Assembly: GCF_011682065.1 (NCBI RefSeq)
Contig: NZ_VUYU01000008.1
Coordinates: forward strand, 62,001 to 126,000
Length of the DNA stretch: 64,000 nucleotides
From: Massilia rubra
Lineage (GTDB): Bacteria > Pseudomonadota > Gammaproteobacteria > Burkholderiales > Burkholderiaceae_D
Reading direction: 5' to 3'
Part shown: piece by piece, positions 1 through 9,487 of the stretch
Numbering within the stretch: position 1 is the first letter of the stretch
How the letters are laid out: each line of letters opens with the position of its first letter
The notes under the pieces: model-generated
Seen by the model: the letters and a program-made list of their open reading frames with translations, nothing else
Told to the model about the DNA's origin: nothing
Databases searched by the model: none
Translations under genes and position numbers: made by a program

Positions 1-559
1 ACAGGGCCCACGGACAGGCGCCGAAGCGTTCGGCCAGCGGCCGCGCCGCCATGTCCGCAAAGCGGTCCGCATCGTACACCGCCCATAGCGGCCCCAGTCC
101 GCCCAGCGCCATCGGTTTGCCGTCCAGGTGGGTGGCGACAATGAAGCGCTGCGCGCGCGCCTGCGCCACCGGCAGCGCCACCGCATAGCCATCGACCGCG
201 CGCAGCAGCAGTTTGCCGTCCTCGCGCGGGCGCGTGCCGGAGAGCGCCACCACATCGAGCAGCAGCGGGCCGCGCAGCGTGTGCGGCCTGGCGTCGTATT
301 CCAGCGTAGGGCGGATGCTCTGCGCGGGCAGCGCCAGCAGGGCGCCGAAGTCGATGCCGAAGGCTTTGTCGAAGCTGAGCTTTTGCTTGTGCATCATCTG
401 GTCGCGCACCGGGTCGAACGGGCCGCGGTTGCTGTGCGCCAGCGCGCCGGTCAGGGTCAGCAGGGCCGGCCCGGGTGCGCGCCCGGCATTCGCGCCGCCG
501 GCCGCTGCCGGCAGGGCGGCCGCGCTCAGGGCCGCGCCCAGGAAGTGACGTTTTTTCAT
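1..559 (-). CDS. Molybdopterin-dependent oxidoreductase-like protein (partial, 3' end outside window)
   Basis: The first 186 codons read on the reverse strand from ATG at 559; the gene runs off the left edge. The N-terminus (MKKRHFLGAAL, then an Ala-rich stretch) is a short export signal that resembles a degenerate Tat signal, with KR where a twin arginine would stand. The body has the spacing and phrases of the oxidoreductase molybdopterin-binding fold: a conserved Arg-Pro-Thr-Leu stretch, LLLDVVALSG, a gene-internal AVDGYAV motif and LGPLWAVYD. Such proteins are periplasmic and often partner with a membrane cytochrome. I cannot see the C-terminus, so cofactor binding is not shown. It could equally be a cofactor-free relative of that fold. 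Confidence 0.55.
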   Translation of the reverse strand, partial: MKKRHFLGAALSAAALPAAAGGANAGRAPGPALLTLTGALAHSNRGPFDPVRDQMMHKQKLSFDKAFGIDFGALLALPAQSIRPTLEYDARPHTLRGPLLLDVVALSGTRPREDGKLLLRAVDGYAVALPVAQARAQRFIVATHLDGKPMALGGLGPLWAVYDADRFADMAARPLAERFGACPWAL

Positions 560-577
560 GCGAAAATAGCTCCGTCG

Positions 578-740
578 TTAAGAGCCTATTCCAGTAGGCG
601 GGGGGAAGCACATGGCGATGCCTGCCATGCGCGGGCAAGGCGCGAGGAGGCCGCATGGCTAGCCATGCAACGACGAGCAACGCCGCCCCCGTTTGGCAGG
701 CGCGCCAGGTGCGACTCCTGCCTGCTGGAATAGGCTCTAA
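578..740. repeat. Palindromic intergenic element, about 163 bp (family A)
   Basis: The ends at 578-598 and 721-740 are inverted copies of each other (20 of 21 positions, allowing one single-base gap and one mismatch). The interior is also partly self-complementary, with CATGGCTAGCCATG near its centre. It sits between two divergent genes and encodes nothing. The core resembles that of the element at 58537-58698 even though the ends differ. It behaves like a MITE or REP-type element; the mobilising enzyme is unknown. Confidence 0.6.
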
Positions 741-776
741 GTACCCACAGTGTCTTCCTGCCATCATACCGCCCCC

Positions 777-1370
777 ATGGACCTGTTTCAAGAAACCCGG
801 CTCACTCCGTTCCCGCTCGACGACGGCGCCTTGTCGGTGCTGCCGCAACTGCCCTTGCGCCTGCCTAACGCCGAGGTGCTGGCGCGCCTGATTGCCGAGA
901 CCGACTGGCGCGCCGAGTCGATCACCCTGTGGGGCAAACAGCACCTTCAGCCGCGCCTGACCGCCTGGCATGGCGAGGCGGCCTACACCTATTCCGGCCT
1001 GCGCCTCGCACCGCTGCCGTTTTCGCCGCTGCTGCTGGAACTCAAGCATGCCGTCGAGGCCGCCTGCGGGCAGCGCTTCAACAGTGTGTTGCTCAATTAC
1101 TACCGCAACGAACGCGACAGCATGGGCATGCACAGCGACGACGAAGCCGAGCTCGGAGCGCAGCCGGTGATCGCTTCGCTCAGTTTCGGGGCGTCCCGAA
1201 CCTTCATCCTGCGCCATAAACGGACGAAACAGACACTTAAACTAGGCTTAAATGACGGTACTCTAATAGTGATGTCAGGAAACACTCAAACGCACTGGCA
1301 GCATGGAATCAACAAGTCGACGCGCGCGATCGGGCCACGCGTGAACCTAACTTTCCGCTACATCTATTAA
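777..1370 (+). CDS. alkB: AlkB-type 2-oxoglutarate/Fe(II) dioxygenase, DNA alkylation repair
   Basis: A 197-residue protein of the AlkB family, which oxidatively removes methyl groups from 1-methyladenine and 3-methylcytosine in DNA or RNA. The iron triad is visible: His119 and Asp121 in GMHSDDE and His176 in HWQHGIN. The 2-oxoglutarate arginines are in the C-terminal RVNLTFR (Arg188, Arg194). Upstream LNYYRN and FGASRTF match the substrate-lid and core strands of the short AlkB2/3-like bacterial group. I chose ATG 777; a GTG at 750 in the same frame is possible but would add nine residues without similarity. There is no obvious Shine-Dalgarno sequence. The gene stands alone, right after a palindromic repeat. 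Confidence 0.88.
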   Translation: MDLFQETRLTPFPLDDGALSVLPQLPLRLPNAEVLARLIAETDWRAESITLWGKQHLQPRLTAWHGEAAYTYSGLRLAPLPFSPLLLELKHAVEAACGQRFNSVLLNYYRNERDSMGMHSDDEAELGAQPVIASLSFGASRTFILRHKRTKQTLKLGLNDGTLIVMSGNTQTHWQHGINKSTRAIGPRVNLTFRYIY

Positions 1371-1522
1371 TTTGCGCTTAACGTGCGCTAACTGAAAAAT
1401 ACATATAGCTGAACTCCCAGTCAGTTATTTGCCGCGAGGGTGATTTTTCTCGTTACATCTGCTTACAAGTCTTACGGAATGGGACTTCATGCGTCCTTTC
1501 GCTGGTGCTATCTTGATTACCT

Positions 1523-1543
1523 CGCAATTCATTGGGAATTGCG
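1523..1543. promoter_or_regulatory. Inverted repeat in the leader of the outer-membrane protein gene
   Basis: CGCAATTC (1523-1530) and GAATTGCG (1536-1543) form a perfect 8-bp inverted repeat with a 5-nt loop, 31 nt before the start codon at 1574. It could be an operator or an mRNA hairpin that affects stability. The role is not known. Confidence 0.3.
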
Positions 1544-1573
1544 GAACAGACTGTTTCACACAAAGGATTCCGC

Positions 1574-2131
1574 ATGAAAAAGCTCATTTTTGCATTGATC
1601 GCCGGCGTCACCGCGATGACCGCCGCACAAGCTCAAAGCCCTGCTCCGTACATCGGCCTGGGCGTGGCATCGTCCGACCACAGTTTCAAAATCGGCGGTA
1701 GCGACTTCGACGGCGACGGTTTCAAGCCATCGCTGAAAGTCTTCGGCGGCGTCGACATTACCCCGATGTGGGGCGTGGAAGCCGGTTACACCGACCTGCG
1801 CAAGGCTGAATACGATTACAAGATCGGCAACAACAGCTACACCGGCAGCACCGAAGGCAAGCGCGCTTATGTCGCCGGCAAGGGCACCATGCCTGTGAAC
1901 GAGATGTTCTCGGTCTACGGCAAGCTGGGCGTCGGTTACAGCAAGGTCGACAGCACCTCGTCGAACCTGAACTACAAGGAAAGCGACACCGGCGTGTACG
2001 CTGGTGTTGGCGCTCAGTACAACATCAACAAACAGGTCGCCCTGACGCTCGAATATGAGCGCTATGGCAAGAGCAAGGACTTCGGTGCCAAGGCGGACGC
2101 CATCACCGTTGGCGCTCGTTACAACTTCTGA
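1574..2131 (+). CDS. Small outer-membrane beta-barrel protein (OmpA transmembrane-domain type)
   Basis: A 185-residue porin-family protein. ATG 1574 follows an AAAGGA ribosome site; an in-frame ATG at 1532 would put a non-signal sequence first, so I rejected it. Residues 1-21 (MKKLIFALIAGVTAMTAAQA) are a signal peptide. The mature part has alternating hydrophobic and polar strands, GVEAGY and GVGYSK turns typical of eight-stranded barrels, and ends in aromatic YNF, the usual BAM recognition end. It has no C-terminal peptidoglycan-binding OmpA domain. It is monocistronic, closed by the terminator at 2228-2275. Its ligand or pore role cannot be read from sequence. Confidence 0.8.
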   Translation: MKKLIFALIAGVTAMTAAQAQSPAPYIGLGVASSDHSFKIGGSDFDGDGFKPSLKVFGGVDITPMWGVEAGYTDLRKAEYDYKIGNNSYTGSTEGKRAYVAGKGTMPVNEMFSVYGKLGVGYSKVDSTSSNLNYKESDTGVYAGVGAQYNINKQVALTLEYERYGKSKDFGAKADAITVGARYNF

Positions 2132-2136
2132 TGATG

Positions 2137-2172
2137 GGCCCGGGCTGACGCGCTACGCGCGCAGTCCGGGCC
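2137..2172 (+). terminator. GC-rich hairpin after the outer-membrane protein gene
   Basis: GGCCCGG (2137-2143) pairs with CCGGGCC (2166-2172), extended inward by further GC pairs around a CTAC loop. It begins 6 nt after the stop codon but has no T tract, so it may protect the mRNA end rather than terminate. It also lies just beyond the 3' end of the RAYT gene and could be its cognate REP hairpin. Confidence 0.4.
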
Positions 2173-2227
2173 GCTCCTGACAGAAGGGCAGACCGGAACA
2201 GGCACGGCGCCTTCCAGTGTGTGCAGC

Positions 2228-2275
2228 AAGCGCCCCCTCCGCTTGTTGTACCCATCGGGAGGCGCTTTGTTTGTT
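2228..2275 (+). terminator. Rho-independent terminator candidate
   Basis: AAGCGCC (2228-2234) pairs with GGCGCTT (2261-2267) and is followed by TTTGTTTGTTT. It faces the direction of the outer-membrane protein gene and touches the 3' end of the convergent transposase gene. Confidence 0.6.
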
Positions 2276-2748
2276 TACAGGCGCTCGTCCGTCACCATGC
2301 CCGCCGCGATGAAGCGGTGCAGCGACGACCATTGCCAGTCGCGCGGCGCGGCGCACAGGCCGTGGCGCAGGGGATTGTGGTGGATGTAGTCGACCAGGCC
2401 GGCGTACTCGTCGGCGCCGACCGGATGCTGCTGGTAGTGCGGTTCCCAGATATTGTCCAGGCCCGCTCCCGCGCGCGACTTGCCCAGCGACTTGGAAAAC
2501 GCGATCTTGACCGCGCGCCAGCGCGCCGCGCAATCGTGGTCGCCCGGGGGCAGGGTCCAGATGGCGTGGGCGTGGTCGGGCAGGGCGACCCAGGCATCGA
2601 CATGGAATGGTTTGCGGCTGCGCGCCTGGCGGATCGCTTCGCCGAAGGCGGAAATATGGTCGGTCAGCAGGGTGCCGCCGCGCCCGGACAGGCGCACCGT
2701 AAAGAAGTAACTGTGCCCGGCGACCCGGTTGGCGCGATAGTCATTCAT
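2275..2748 (-). CDS. REP-associated tyrosine transposase-like protein (RAYT, Y1/HUH family)
   Basis: A 157-residue protein of the IS200/IS605-related Y1 transposase superfamily. The metal-binding HUH motif is His59-Ala-His61 in LPDHAHAIW. The catalytic tyrosine is most likely Tyr121 in VDYIHHNPLRHG, the phrase that marks RAYTs. The start at 2748 is supported by GGAAAG seven bases upstream; an in-frame ATG at 2796 lacks such a site. Unlike an insertion sequence the gene has no obvious terminal repeats of its own, which fits the domesticated RAYT group that moves REP or MITE-like palindromes elsewhere in the genome. It is convergent with the outer-membrane protein gene. Several palindromic elements in this window are candidate substrates, but nothing here proves the link. 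Confidence 0.8.
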   Translation of the reverse strand: MNDYRANRVAGHSYFFTVRLSGRGGTLLTDHISAFGEAIRQARSRKPFHVDAWVALPDHAHAIWTLPPGDHDCAARWRAVKIAFSKSLGKSRAGAGLDNIWEPHYQQHPVGADEYAGLVDYIHHNPLRHGLCAAPRDWQWSSLHRFIAAGMVTDERL

Positions 2749-2827
2749 CTTTCCAGTATGCCGGGCAGGGCGGGCTTGTCGTTCGATCAGCGCCAATGTG
2801 GCGTGGTTTTATAGCGAGCTGTGCTGC

Positions 2828-2862
2828 AAAAAACGCTTGCGCCACCCCGCCGGCGGGGTGGC
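2828..2862 (-). terminator. Terminator of ettA
   Basis: A perfect 22-bp palindrome at 2841-2862 (GCCACCCCGCC and its complement). On the reverse strand a short spacer and then a run of six T residues (2833-2828) follow it. It lies 12 nt after the ettA stop codon. Confidence 0.7.
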
Positions 2863-2874
2863 TTGCGGCACCGC

Positions 2875-4542
<1,668 letters not shown>

Positions 4543-4763
4543 TGAGTTTCTTGAAATGGGGACGGAAGGTCAACAGGATACAATAAGTCGCCCCGGCTTT
4601 GGCTCTTTCCTGCGCCGGCCGGCTGGCCGCTCCGGCGAACAGTGTCCCCTTTTATGCATATTGCAAGTTTTATGCCGGGTGAGTGTCGGGATTATTTACA
4701 CTTGCAAACATGGCGACGCGCAATGTTTCCGCAAGTCATTGATTTTGCGCATATTTTGCTTTT

Positions 4764-4780
4764 GGGCATGAAAATTGCTC
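4764..4780 (+). promoter_or_regulatory. Sigma-54 (RpoN) promoter candidate
   Basis: The sequence GGGCATGAAAATTGCTC fits the -24/-12 consensus TGGCACG-N4-TTGCW at all but two of its fixed positions. The invariant GG (4765-4766) and GC (4777-4778) are exactly 10 nt apart. Transcription would begin near 4790, giving a leader of about 55 nt before the PEP-CTERM gene at 4846. Control of PEP-CTERM genes by RpoN with the PrsK/PrsR pair has been proposed for such systems. Confidence 0.6.
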
Positions 4781-4845
4781 TATTTGCATTGGGCAGCAAG
4801 CGCCAATAAAAACAAATTCCAACTCTTACCTGAAAAGATAACTCA

Positions 4846-5619
4846 ATGACATTTAATTTGATCCGCAGCGTGATGTCGGCCGCCGCACTGATTCTGGCCA
4901 CCAGCTCGGCGCATGCACTGGTTGTAAGCAACTCCACCAACGCGACCGACCTGGCCAAGGCCTTGGGCGGCACCGGCGTCAGCATCAGCAACGCCAGCCT
5001 GGTCAGCGCCACCCCGACCGCGAGCGGCATCTTTACCAAGGGCGGCAATATCGGCTTCGAGCAAGGCGTCCTGCTGACCACCGGCGTGACCAGCTGCGCA
5101 GTCGGCGTCAACAACGGCCCTGGTTGCTCGGGCGCCGGCACCACCACCTCGCTGAAATTCGACTTCACCAGCACCACCGGCAACATCTTCTTCAACTATG
5201 TGTTCGCTTCCGAGGAATACAACGAATACGTGGGCTCCAAGTTCAACGACCTGTTCGAACTCAAGCTCAACGGCGTGAACATCGCCCTGGTGCCGGGCAA
5301 CAACGGCGTGGTGTCGATCAATAATGTCAACGCGGGCATCAATGCCGGCTACTACCGCGACAATGGCGCCAACACCATCGCGACCGGTTACGATGGCTTG
5401 ACCACGGTCATGACCGCCAAGGCCTTCGGCCTGGTTGGCAAGAACACCTTCGAATTCCTGATCCAGGACCGTGGCGACACCAACCTGGACTCGGGCGTGT
5501 TCATCCAGGGCGGCACCTTCGCCGCCGATCCGGTCGGCGTGCCTGAACCGGGCAGCCTGGCCCTGCTGGGCCTGGGCCTGGCCGGACTGGCCGTCGCCAA
5601 GCGCAAAAAAGCGGCGTAA
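4846..5619 (+). CDS. Choice-of-anchor L family PEP-CTERM surface protein
   Basis: A 257-residue exported protein. Residues 1-24 are a signal peptide ending in SSAHA. The middle is the choice-of-anchor L domain, recognisable by NYVFASEEYNEYVGSKFND and by the downstream LDSGVFIQGGTF. The C-terminus carries a textbook PEP-CTERM sorting signal: VPEPGSLALLGLGLAGLAVA followed by KRKK. Exosortase cleaves such signals after the PEP motif, and the proteins are associated with exopolysaccharide and biofilm or floc formation. A sigma-54 promoter candidate lies 66 nt upstream and a strong bidirectional terminator follows. The binding partner is unknown. An 'AAAAGATAACTCA' stretch gives only a weak ribosome site. 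Confidence 0.9.
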   Translation: MTFNLIRSVMSAAALILATSSAHALVVSNSTNATDLAKALGGTGVSISNASLVSATPTASGIFTKGGNIGFEQGVLLTTGVTSCAVGVNNGPGCSGAGTTTSLKFDFTSTTGNIFFNYVFASEEYNEYVGSKFNDLFELKLNGVNIALVPGNNGVVSINNVNAGINAGYYRDNGANTIATGYDGLTTVMTAKAFGLVGKNTFEFLIQDRGDTNLDSGVFIQGGTFAADPVGVPEPGSLALLGLGLAGLAVAKRKKAA

Positions 5620-5633
5620 GCACATCGCCTGAT

Positions 5634-5665
5634 AAAAAATAGCGGCCTGCGGGCCGCTATTTTTT
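5634..5665. terminator. Bidirectional rho-independent terminator
   Basis: AAAAAATAGCGGCC and its complement form a perfect stem with a 3-nt loop, with T runs on both strands. It lies between the convergent ends of the PEP-CTERM gene (5619) and rarD (5682) and serves both. Confidence 0.9.
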
Positions 5666-5681
5666 CATGCCGCCGCCGCGC

Positions 5682-6557
5682 CTATTTTCGCCTGAGCAAT
5701 CCTTCTGCCGCATACAGCGCCAGCGCGCTCCAGATGATGGCGAAGCCGATCATGCGCTCCTGGGTAAACGCTTCGTGGAACAAAAAGATCCCCAGGCTGA
5801 GCTGGATGGTCGGCCCGATGTATTGCAGCAAGCCGAGCACCGACAGGGGAATCTTGCGCGCGCCGCTGGCAAACAGCAGCAGCGGAATGGCCGTGATCGG
5901 CCCCGAGGCGATCAGCAGCCAGCGGGTGGTGTTCGATGGCGTATTGAGAAAGGCGTTGTCACCGGTCATGGTCAGCCAGATGACGAAGCCGAGCGCGAAC
6001 GGGAACAGCAGCATGGTTTCGAAGGACAAGCCTTCCAGCGCGCCCAGCGAGGCGGTCTTGCGCAGCAAGCCGTAGCCGCCGAAGGAGGCGGCCAGCGCCA
6101 GCGCGATCCAGGGCATGCGCCCGGCTTGCCAGGTCAGCCACAGCACGCCGCAGGTGGCCAGCGCGATCGCCAGCCACTGGACCACGCGCAAGCGTTCCTT
6201 GAGGATCAGAAAGCCGAGCATCACATTGAACAGGGGATTGATGAAGTAGCCCAGGCTCGCTTCGATCACGTGGCCGCTGTTGACCGCCCAGATGTACAGC
6301 AGCCAGTTAAGACTGAGCAGCAGGGCGCTGAGCGCGAAACTGGCCACCACGCGCGGCTGGCGGCGCAGTTCGCCCAGCCATTTCCATTGCTGGCGGATGG
6401 TTAATACGATTACCAGGAACAGCAGCGACCACAGCACCCGGTGGCCCATGATCTGGGCCGGCGGCACTTCTTTGATGGCGTGGAAATACAAGGGAAACAG
6501 ACCCCAGCACAGGAAGGCCAGGGCGGCGGACAGGATGCCGGTACGCATGATTGACAA
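5682..6557 (-). CDS. rarD: EamA-family transporter RarD
   Basis: A 291-residue inner-membrane protein with ten predicted hydrophobic segments arranged as two EamA repeats. The RarD subgroup is recognised by the N-terminal GILSAALAFLCWGLFPLYFH, by WLLYIWAVNSGHVIEASLGYFINPL at the end of the first repeat, and by ARKIPLSVLGLLQYIGPT in the second. RarD was named for chloramphenicol sensitivity in pseudomonads; its natural substrate is not firmly known. The start is either ATG 6557 or ATG 6548. The gene is transcribed divergently from kup and ends at the shared bidirectional terminator. Confidence 0.9.
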   Translation of the reverse strand: MSIMRTGILSAALAFLCWGLFPLYFHAIKEVPPAQIMGHRVLWSLLFLVIVLTIRQQWKWLGELRRQPRVVASFALSALLLSLNWLLYIWAVNSGHVIEASLGYFINPLFNVMLGFLILKERLRVVQWLAIALATCGVLWLTWQAGRMPWIALALAASFGGYGLLRKTASLGALEGLSFETMLLFPFALGFVIWLTMTGDNAFLNTPSNTTRWLLIASGPITAIPLLLFASGARKIPLSVLGLLQYIGPTIQLSLGIFLFHEAFTQERMIGFAIIWSALALYAAEGLLRRK

Positions 6558-6776
6558 TCAGAGATTCATTGGATCAACATTATCCCGCAGTTAGGGGAAG
6601 CTTGCTGGCCACCGGCCATTTGCCGATGATGCCAATCTGCCATCGGGAACGCGCTCATCCGCACAGTGGGTTTATCATGGCGTCTTCAAAAGCAAGGGCA
6701 ATCTTGCTGTCACCAAGGGTATTTATGATGCAACGAAATGTGCTTGCTTTTTCCATGGTCATCTTCTATTGTGCAA

Positions 6777-6801
6777 TGCACCAAAACAAGAATATGGTGC
6801 A
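6777..6801 (+). promoter_or_regulatory. Hairpin overlapping the kup translation start region
   Basis: TGCACCA (6777-6783) and TGGTGCA (6795-6801) form a perfect inverted repeat with an 11-nt loop that ends three bases before the TTG codon at 6805. In RNA it would bury the only ribosome-site-like GGTG. The half sites resemble NtrC boxes, but the spacing (11 instead of 3) is wrong for NtrC. Confidence 0.35.
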
Positions 6802-6804
6802 ATC

Positions 6805-8685
6805 TTGACAGCGCAACACAAGAAGAGCAGCCTGGCGGCCCTGACCCTGGCCGCCGTCGGTATCGTGTACGGCGATATCGGCACCAGTCCCCTGTATACC
6901 CTCAAAGCCGTGTTCCACCAAGACCACGGGCTCACCCTGAACACCCCCAACCTGCTGGGCATCATTTCCCTCATTTTTTGGGGCCTGACCCTGATTGTGT
7001 CGCTCAAGTACGTCGCCCTGATATTGCGTGCCGACAATCGCGGCGAGGGCGGCATCATGGCATTGATGGCGCTGGCGCTCAATTCGGTGACCAAGGCCTC
7101 CAAATGGTATTTCCCGCTGATGGTGCTGGGCGTGTTCGGCGCCACCATGTTCTATGGCGACAGCGTGATCACGCCCGCCATTTCGGTGCTGGGTGCGATC
7201 GAAGGGCTGGAAGTGGCGTTGCCCGGCATCCCCAACTGGGTGGTGCTGCTCATTACCGCCGTGGTGCTGGTGGCCCTGTATTCGGTGCAGCGGCGCGGCA
7301 CGGCCGGCATCGGGCGCTGGTTCGGTCCGGTCATGCTGGTCTGGTTCATCGCCCTGGCGGTGATGGGCGTGGTCAATATTATCGAGGCGCCGCAGATCCT
7401 GGCCGCGCTCAATCCCCTGCATGCCTTGCGCTTCATGCTGGAAAACAAGTACACCGCCTTCATCGCGCTCGGCGCGGTGGTGCTCTCGCTGACCGGGGCC
7501 GAGGCCTTGTACGCCGACATGGGCCACTTCGGCAAGAAGCCGATCCGCGCGGCCTGGTTCCTGATCGCCTTTCCGGCGCTGGCGCTGAACTACATGGGCC
7601 AGGGCGCGCTGCTGATCATGCATCCCGAGCACGTCAGCAATCCTTTCTACAACCAGCTCGGCAGCTGGAGCATCTACCCGCTGGTGCTGCTCTCGACCAT
7701 GGCCGCCGTGATCGCGTCGCAGGCGACCATTTCCGGCACCTTCTCGATGACCAAGCAAGCCATCGCGCTGGGCCTGATGCCGCGCATGCGCGTGCTGCAC
7801 ACCTCGGAAAGCGAAATCGGCCAGATCTACATCCCGGCCGTCAACTGGCTGCAACTGGTGGTGGTGCTGATCGGCGTATTGATTTTCCAGTCTTCGGACG
7901 ACATGGCCGGCGCCTACGGCATCGCGGTCACCGCCACCATGCTGTGCACCACCGTGCTGACCTTTTTCGTGACCCGCTACCGCTGGCACCTGCCGCTGGT
8001 GCTGTGCTTCGGCGCGACCGGCTTTTTCATCATCATGGACATCATGCTGTTCTCCTCGAGCACCCTGAAACTGTTCCACGGCGGCTGGTTCCCGCTGCTG
8101 CTCGGCGCAATTTTGTTTACCGGCATGATGACCTGGAAGCGCGGGCGCCAGCTGGTGTTCGAAAACCTGCAGTCGCACGCCATTCCGCTCGACGAATTCC
8201 TGCAGTCGCTGTTCGTGGCGCCGCCCACGCGCGTGTACGGCACCGCGATTTTCCTGCGCGGCGAAAGCGACGGCGTGCCGCACGCGCTGCTGCACAACCT
8301 GTCGCACAACAAGGTGCTGCACGAGCGCGTGGTGTTCCTCACCGTGCACATGATGGAAGAGCCATGGGTGCCGGTCGCCGAGCAGGCCAAGGTGACCGAC
8401 CTGGGCCACAACTGCTTCCAGATCAATGTGTTCTACGGCTTCAAGGATGAACCGGATATTCCCAAGGTGCTGGTCCAGTGCGCCGAGCTCGGCCTGCCGT
8501 TCGAGATGATGGAAACCTCCTTCTTCATCGCGCGCCAGACCGTCATTTCGACCCCGGGCAGAGGCATGGCGCCATGGCGCGAGCACCTGTTCGTGACTAT
8601 GTCGCGCAACGCCCGCGGCGCGGCCGACTACTATCAGATTCCACCGAACCGGGTGATCGAGCTGGGAACCCAGGTCGAAATCTGA
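6805..8685 (+). CDS. kup: Low-affinity potassium uptake transporter Kup
   Basis: A K+/H+ symporter of the KUP/HAK/KT family, 626 residues, close to the usual 620-630. The signature GIVYGDIGTSPLYTLK lies near residue 20. About twelve membrane segments follow, including the conserved GALSLTGAEALYADMGHFG-like stretch and MFYGDSVITPAISVLGA. The C-terminal third is the soluble cytoplasmic domain (VFLTVHMMEEPWV to the end). No ATG is available in frame. TTG 6805 gives MTAQHKKSSL, which is how family members normally begin. A TTG at 6769 would add twelve residues with no family character. The gene is monocistronic and faces away from rarD. Confidence 0.92.
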   Translation: MTAQHKKSSLAALTLAAVGIVYGDIGTSPLYTLKAVFHQDHGLTLNTPNLLGIISLIFWGLTLIVSLKYVALILRADNRGEGGIMALMALALNSVTKASKWYFPLMVLGVFGATMFYGDSVITPAISVLGAIEGLEVALPGIPNWVVLLITAVVLVALYSVQRRGTAGIGRWFGPVMLVWFIALAVMGVVNIIEAPQILAALNPLHALRFMLENKYTAFIALGAVVLSLTGAEALYADMGHFGKKPIRAAWFLIAFPALALNYMGQGALLIMHPEHVSNPFYNQLGSWSIYPLVLLSTMAAVIASQATISGTFSMTKQAIALGLMPRMRVLHTSESEIGQIYIPAVNWLQLVVVLIGVLIFQSSDDMAGAYGIAVTATMLCTTVLTFFVTRYRWHLPLVLCFGATGFFIIMDIMLFSSSTLKLFHGGWFPLLLGAILFTGMMTWKRGRQLVFENLQSHAIPLDEFLQSLFVAPPTRVYGTAIFLRGESDGVPHALLHNLSHNKVLHERVVFLTVHMMEEPWVPVAEQAKVTDLGHNCFQINVFYGFKDEPDIPKVLVQCAELGLPFEMMETSFFIARQTVISTPGRGMAPWREHLFVTMSRNARGAADYYQIPPNRVIELGTQVEI

Positions 8686-8808
8686 ACGGCCTGCTTGAAA
8701 TACACATTGATACATATCCGCGACACTTTTGATGCGTGACGAATAGTGCGGGGACGGGCAACTGCTGCTAAACTTTGGCAACTTTTTCCGTCACCGCCCA
8801 AGGATTCC

Positions 8809-9261
8809 ATGAAACTCAAGCTTACTCTCGCCGCCGCCTTTGTCGCCACGCTCGCCCTGACCGCTTGCGGCAGTTCCGATGACAGCCCGGTCCAGGTGCC
8901 GCCACCGGCGGTCACCAACCCGACCACCTTCGCCAGCAAGGACGTGGTGATCGGCACCGGCGCCACAGCGGCGCTCGGCAAAAACATTACCGTGCATTAC
9001 AGCGGCTGGCTGTACGATTCGAGCAAACCGGAAAACAAGGGCACCCAGTTCGAAACCACCGTCGGCAAAACGCCGGCCACGTTCGCGCTGAACCCGGGCA
9101 ACCTGATCGAAGGTTGGACCGACGGCATCCCGGGCATGAAAGTGGGCGGCAAGCGCACCCTGACGATTCCGGCCGCCAAGGCTTACGGCGTCGCCGGCCG
9201 GGGCGTCATTCCAGGCAACGCCGGCCTGGTGTTCGACATCGAACTGACCGAAGTGAAGTAA
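8809..9261 (+). CDS. FKBP-type peptidyl-prolyl cis-trans isomerase, lipoprotein
   Basis: A 150-residue exported PPIase. ATG 8809 follows an AAGGA site. Residues 1-22 are a lipoprotein signal with lipobox LTAC, so the mature protein should be attached through Cys. After a Pro-rich spacer comes one complete FKBP domain: VHYSGWLYD, FALNPGNLIEGWTDGIPGMKVGGKRTLTIP and YG...IPGNAGLVFDIELTEVK. The Tyr, Phe, Trp and Tyr of the prolyl pocket are present. It probably assists folding at the outer or inner membrane face. It is a single gene, followed by a perfect 13-bp hairpin at 9295-9325. Confidence 0.92.
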   Translation: MKLKLTLAAAFVATLALTACGSSDDSPVQVPPPAVTNPTTFASKDVVIGTGATAALGKNITVHYSGWLYDSSKPENKGTQFETTVGKTPATFALNPGNLIEGWTDGIPGMKVGGKRTLTIPAAKAYGVAGRGVIPGNAGLVFDIELTEVK

Positions 9262-9294
9262 TTCCCCTCCCGGCGCGCCTCCGCTGCGCCGCTG

Positions 9295-9325
9295 CCCGAT
9301 CCTTTCGTATCCCGAAAGGATCGGG
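9295..9325 (+). terminator. Perfect 13-bp hairpin downstream of the FKBP gene
   Basis: CCCGATCCTTTCG (9295-9307) is exactly complementary to 9313-9325, with a 5-nt loop. No T run follows, so this may be an mRNA-end protector or a non-canonical terminator. The remainder of the gap up to 9487 is GC-rich with no other signal I recognise apart from the ribosome site of the next gene. Confidence 0.5.
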
Positions 9326-9487
9326 CCATGCCTGCCCGCGCACGCCTGCCTGCCCGCCAATACCGATCCTCCGCGCCATCGACCATGCCGGACTGCCGCC
9401 GCCTGCGCGGCGCACGCATGACATAACACAGCATGCGCGGCCCTGCGGCGCGCACGATGGCAGCTTGTCCACCTTTGAGGATTCGCC

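Noticed and set aside
6777-6801. NtrC binding site before kup
   Set aside because: The half sites fit, but the distance between them is 11 instead of about 3 bases and no sigma-54 promoter lies downstream.
6766-8781. 671-codon frame opposite kup
   Set aside because: Shadow of kup; no ribosome site, His/Gln-rich nonsense composition.
9262-9487. Sigma-54 promoter before the HAF-repeat PEP-CTERM gene
   Set aside because: No GG-N10-GC pair with acceptable flanks was found in the gap.
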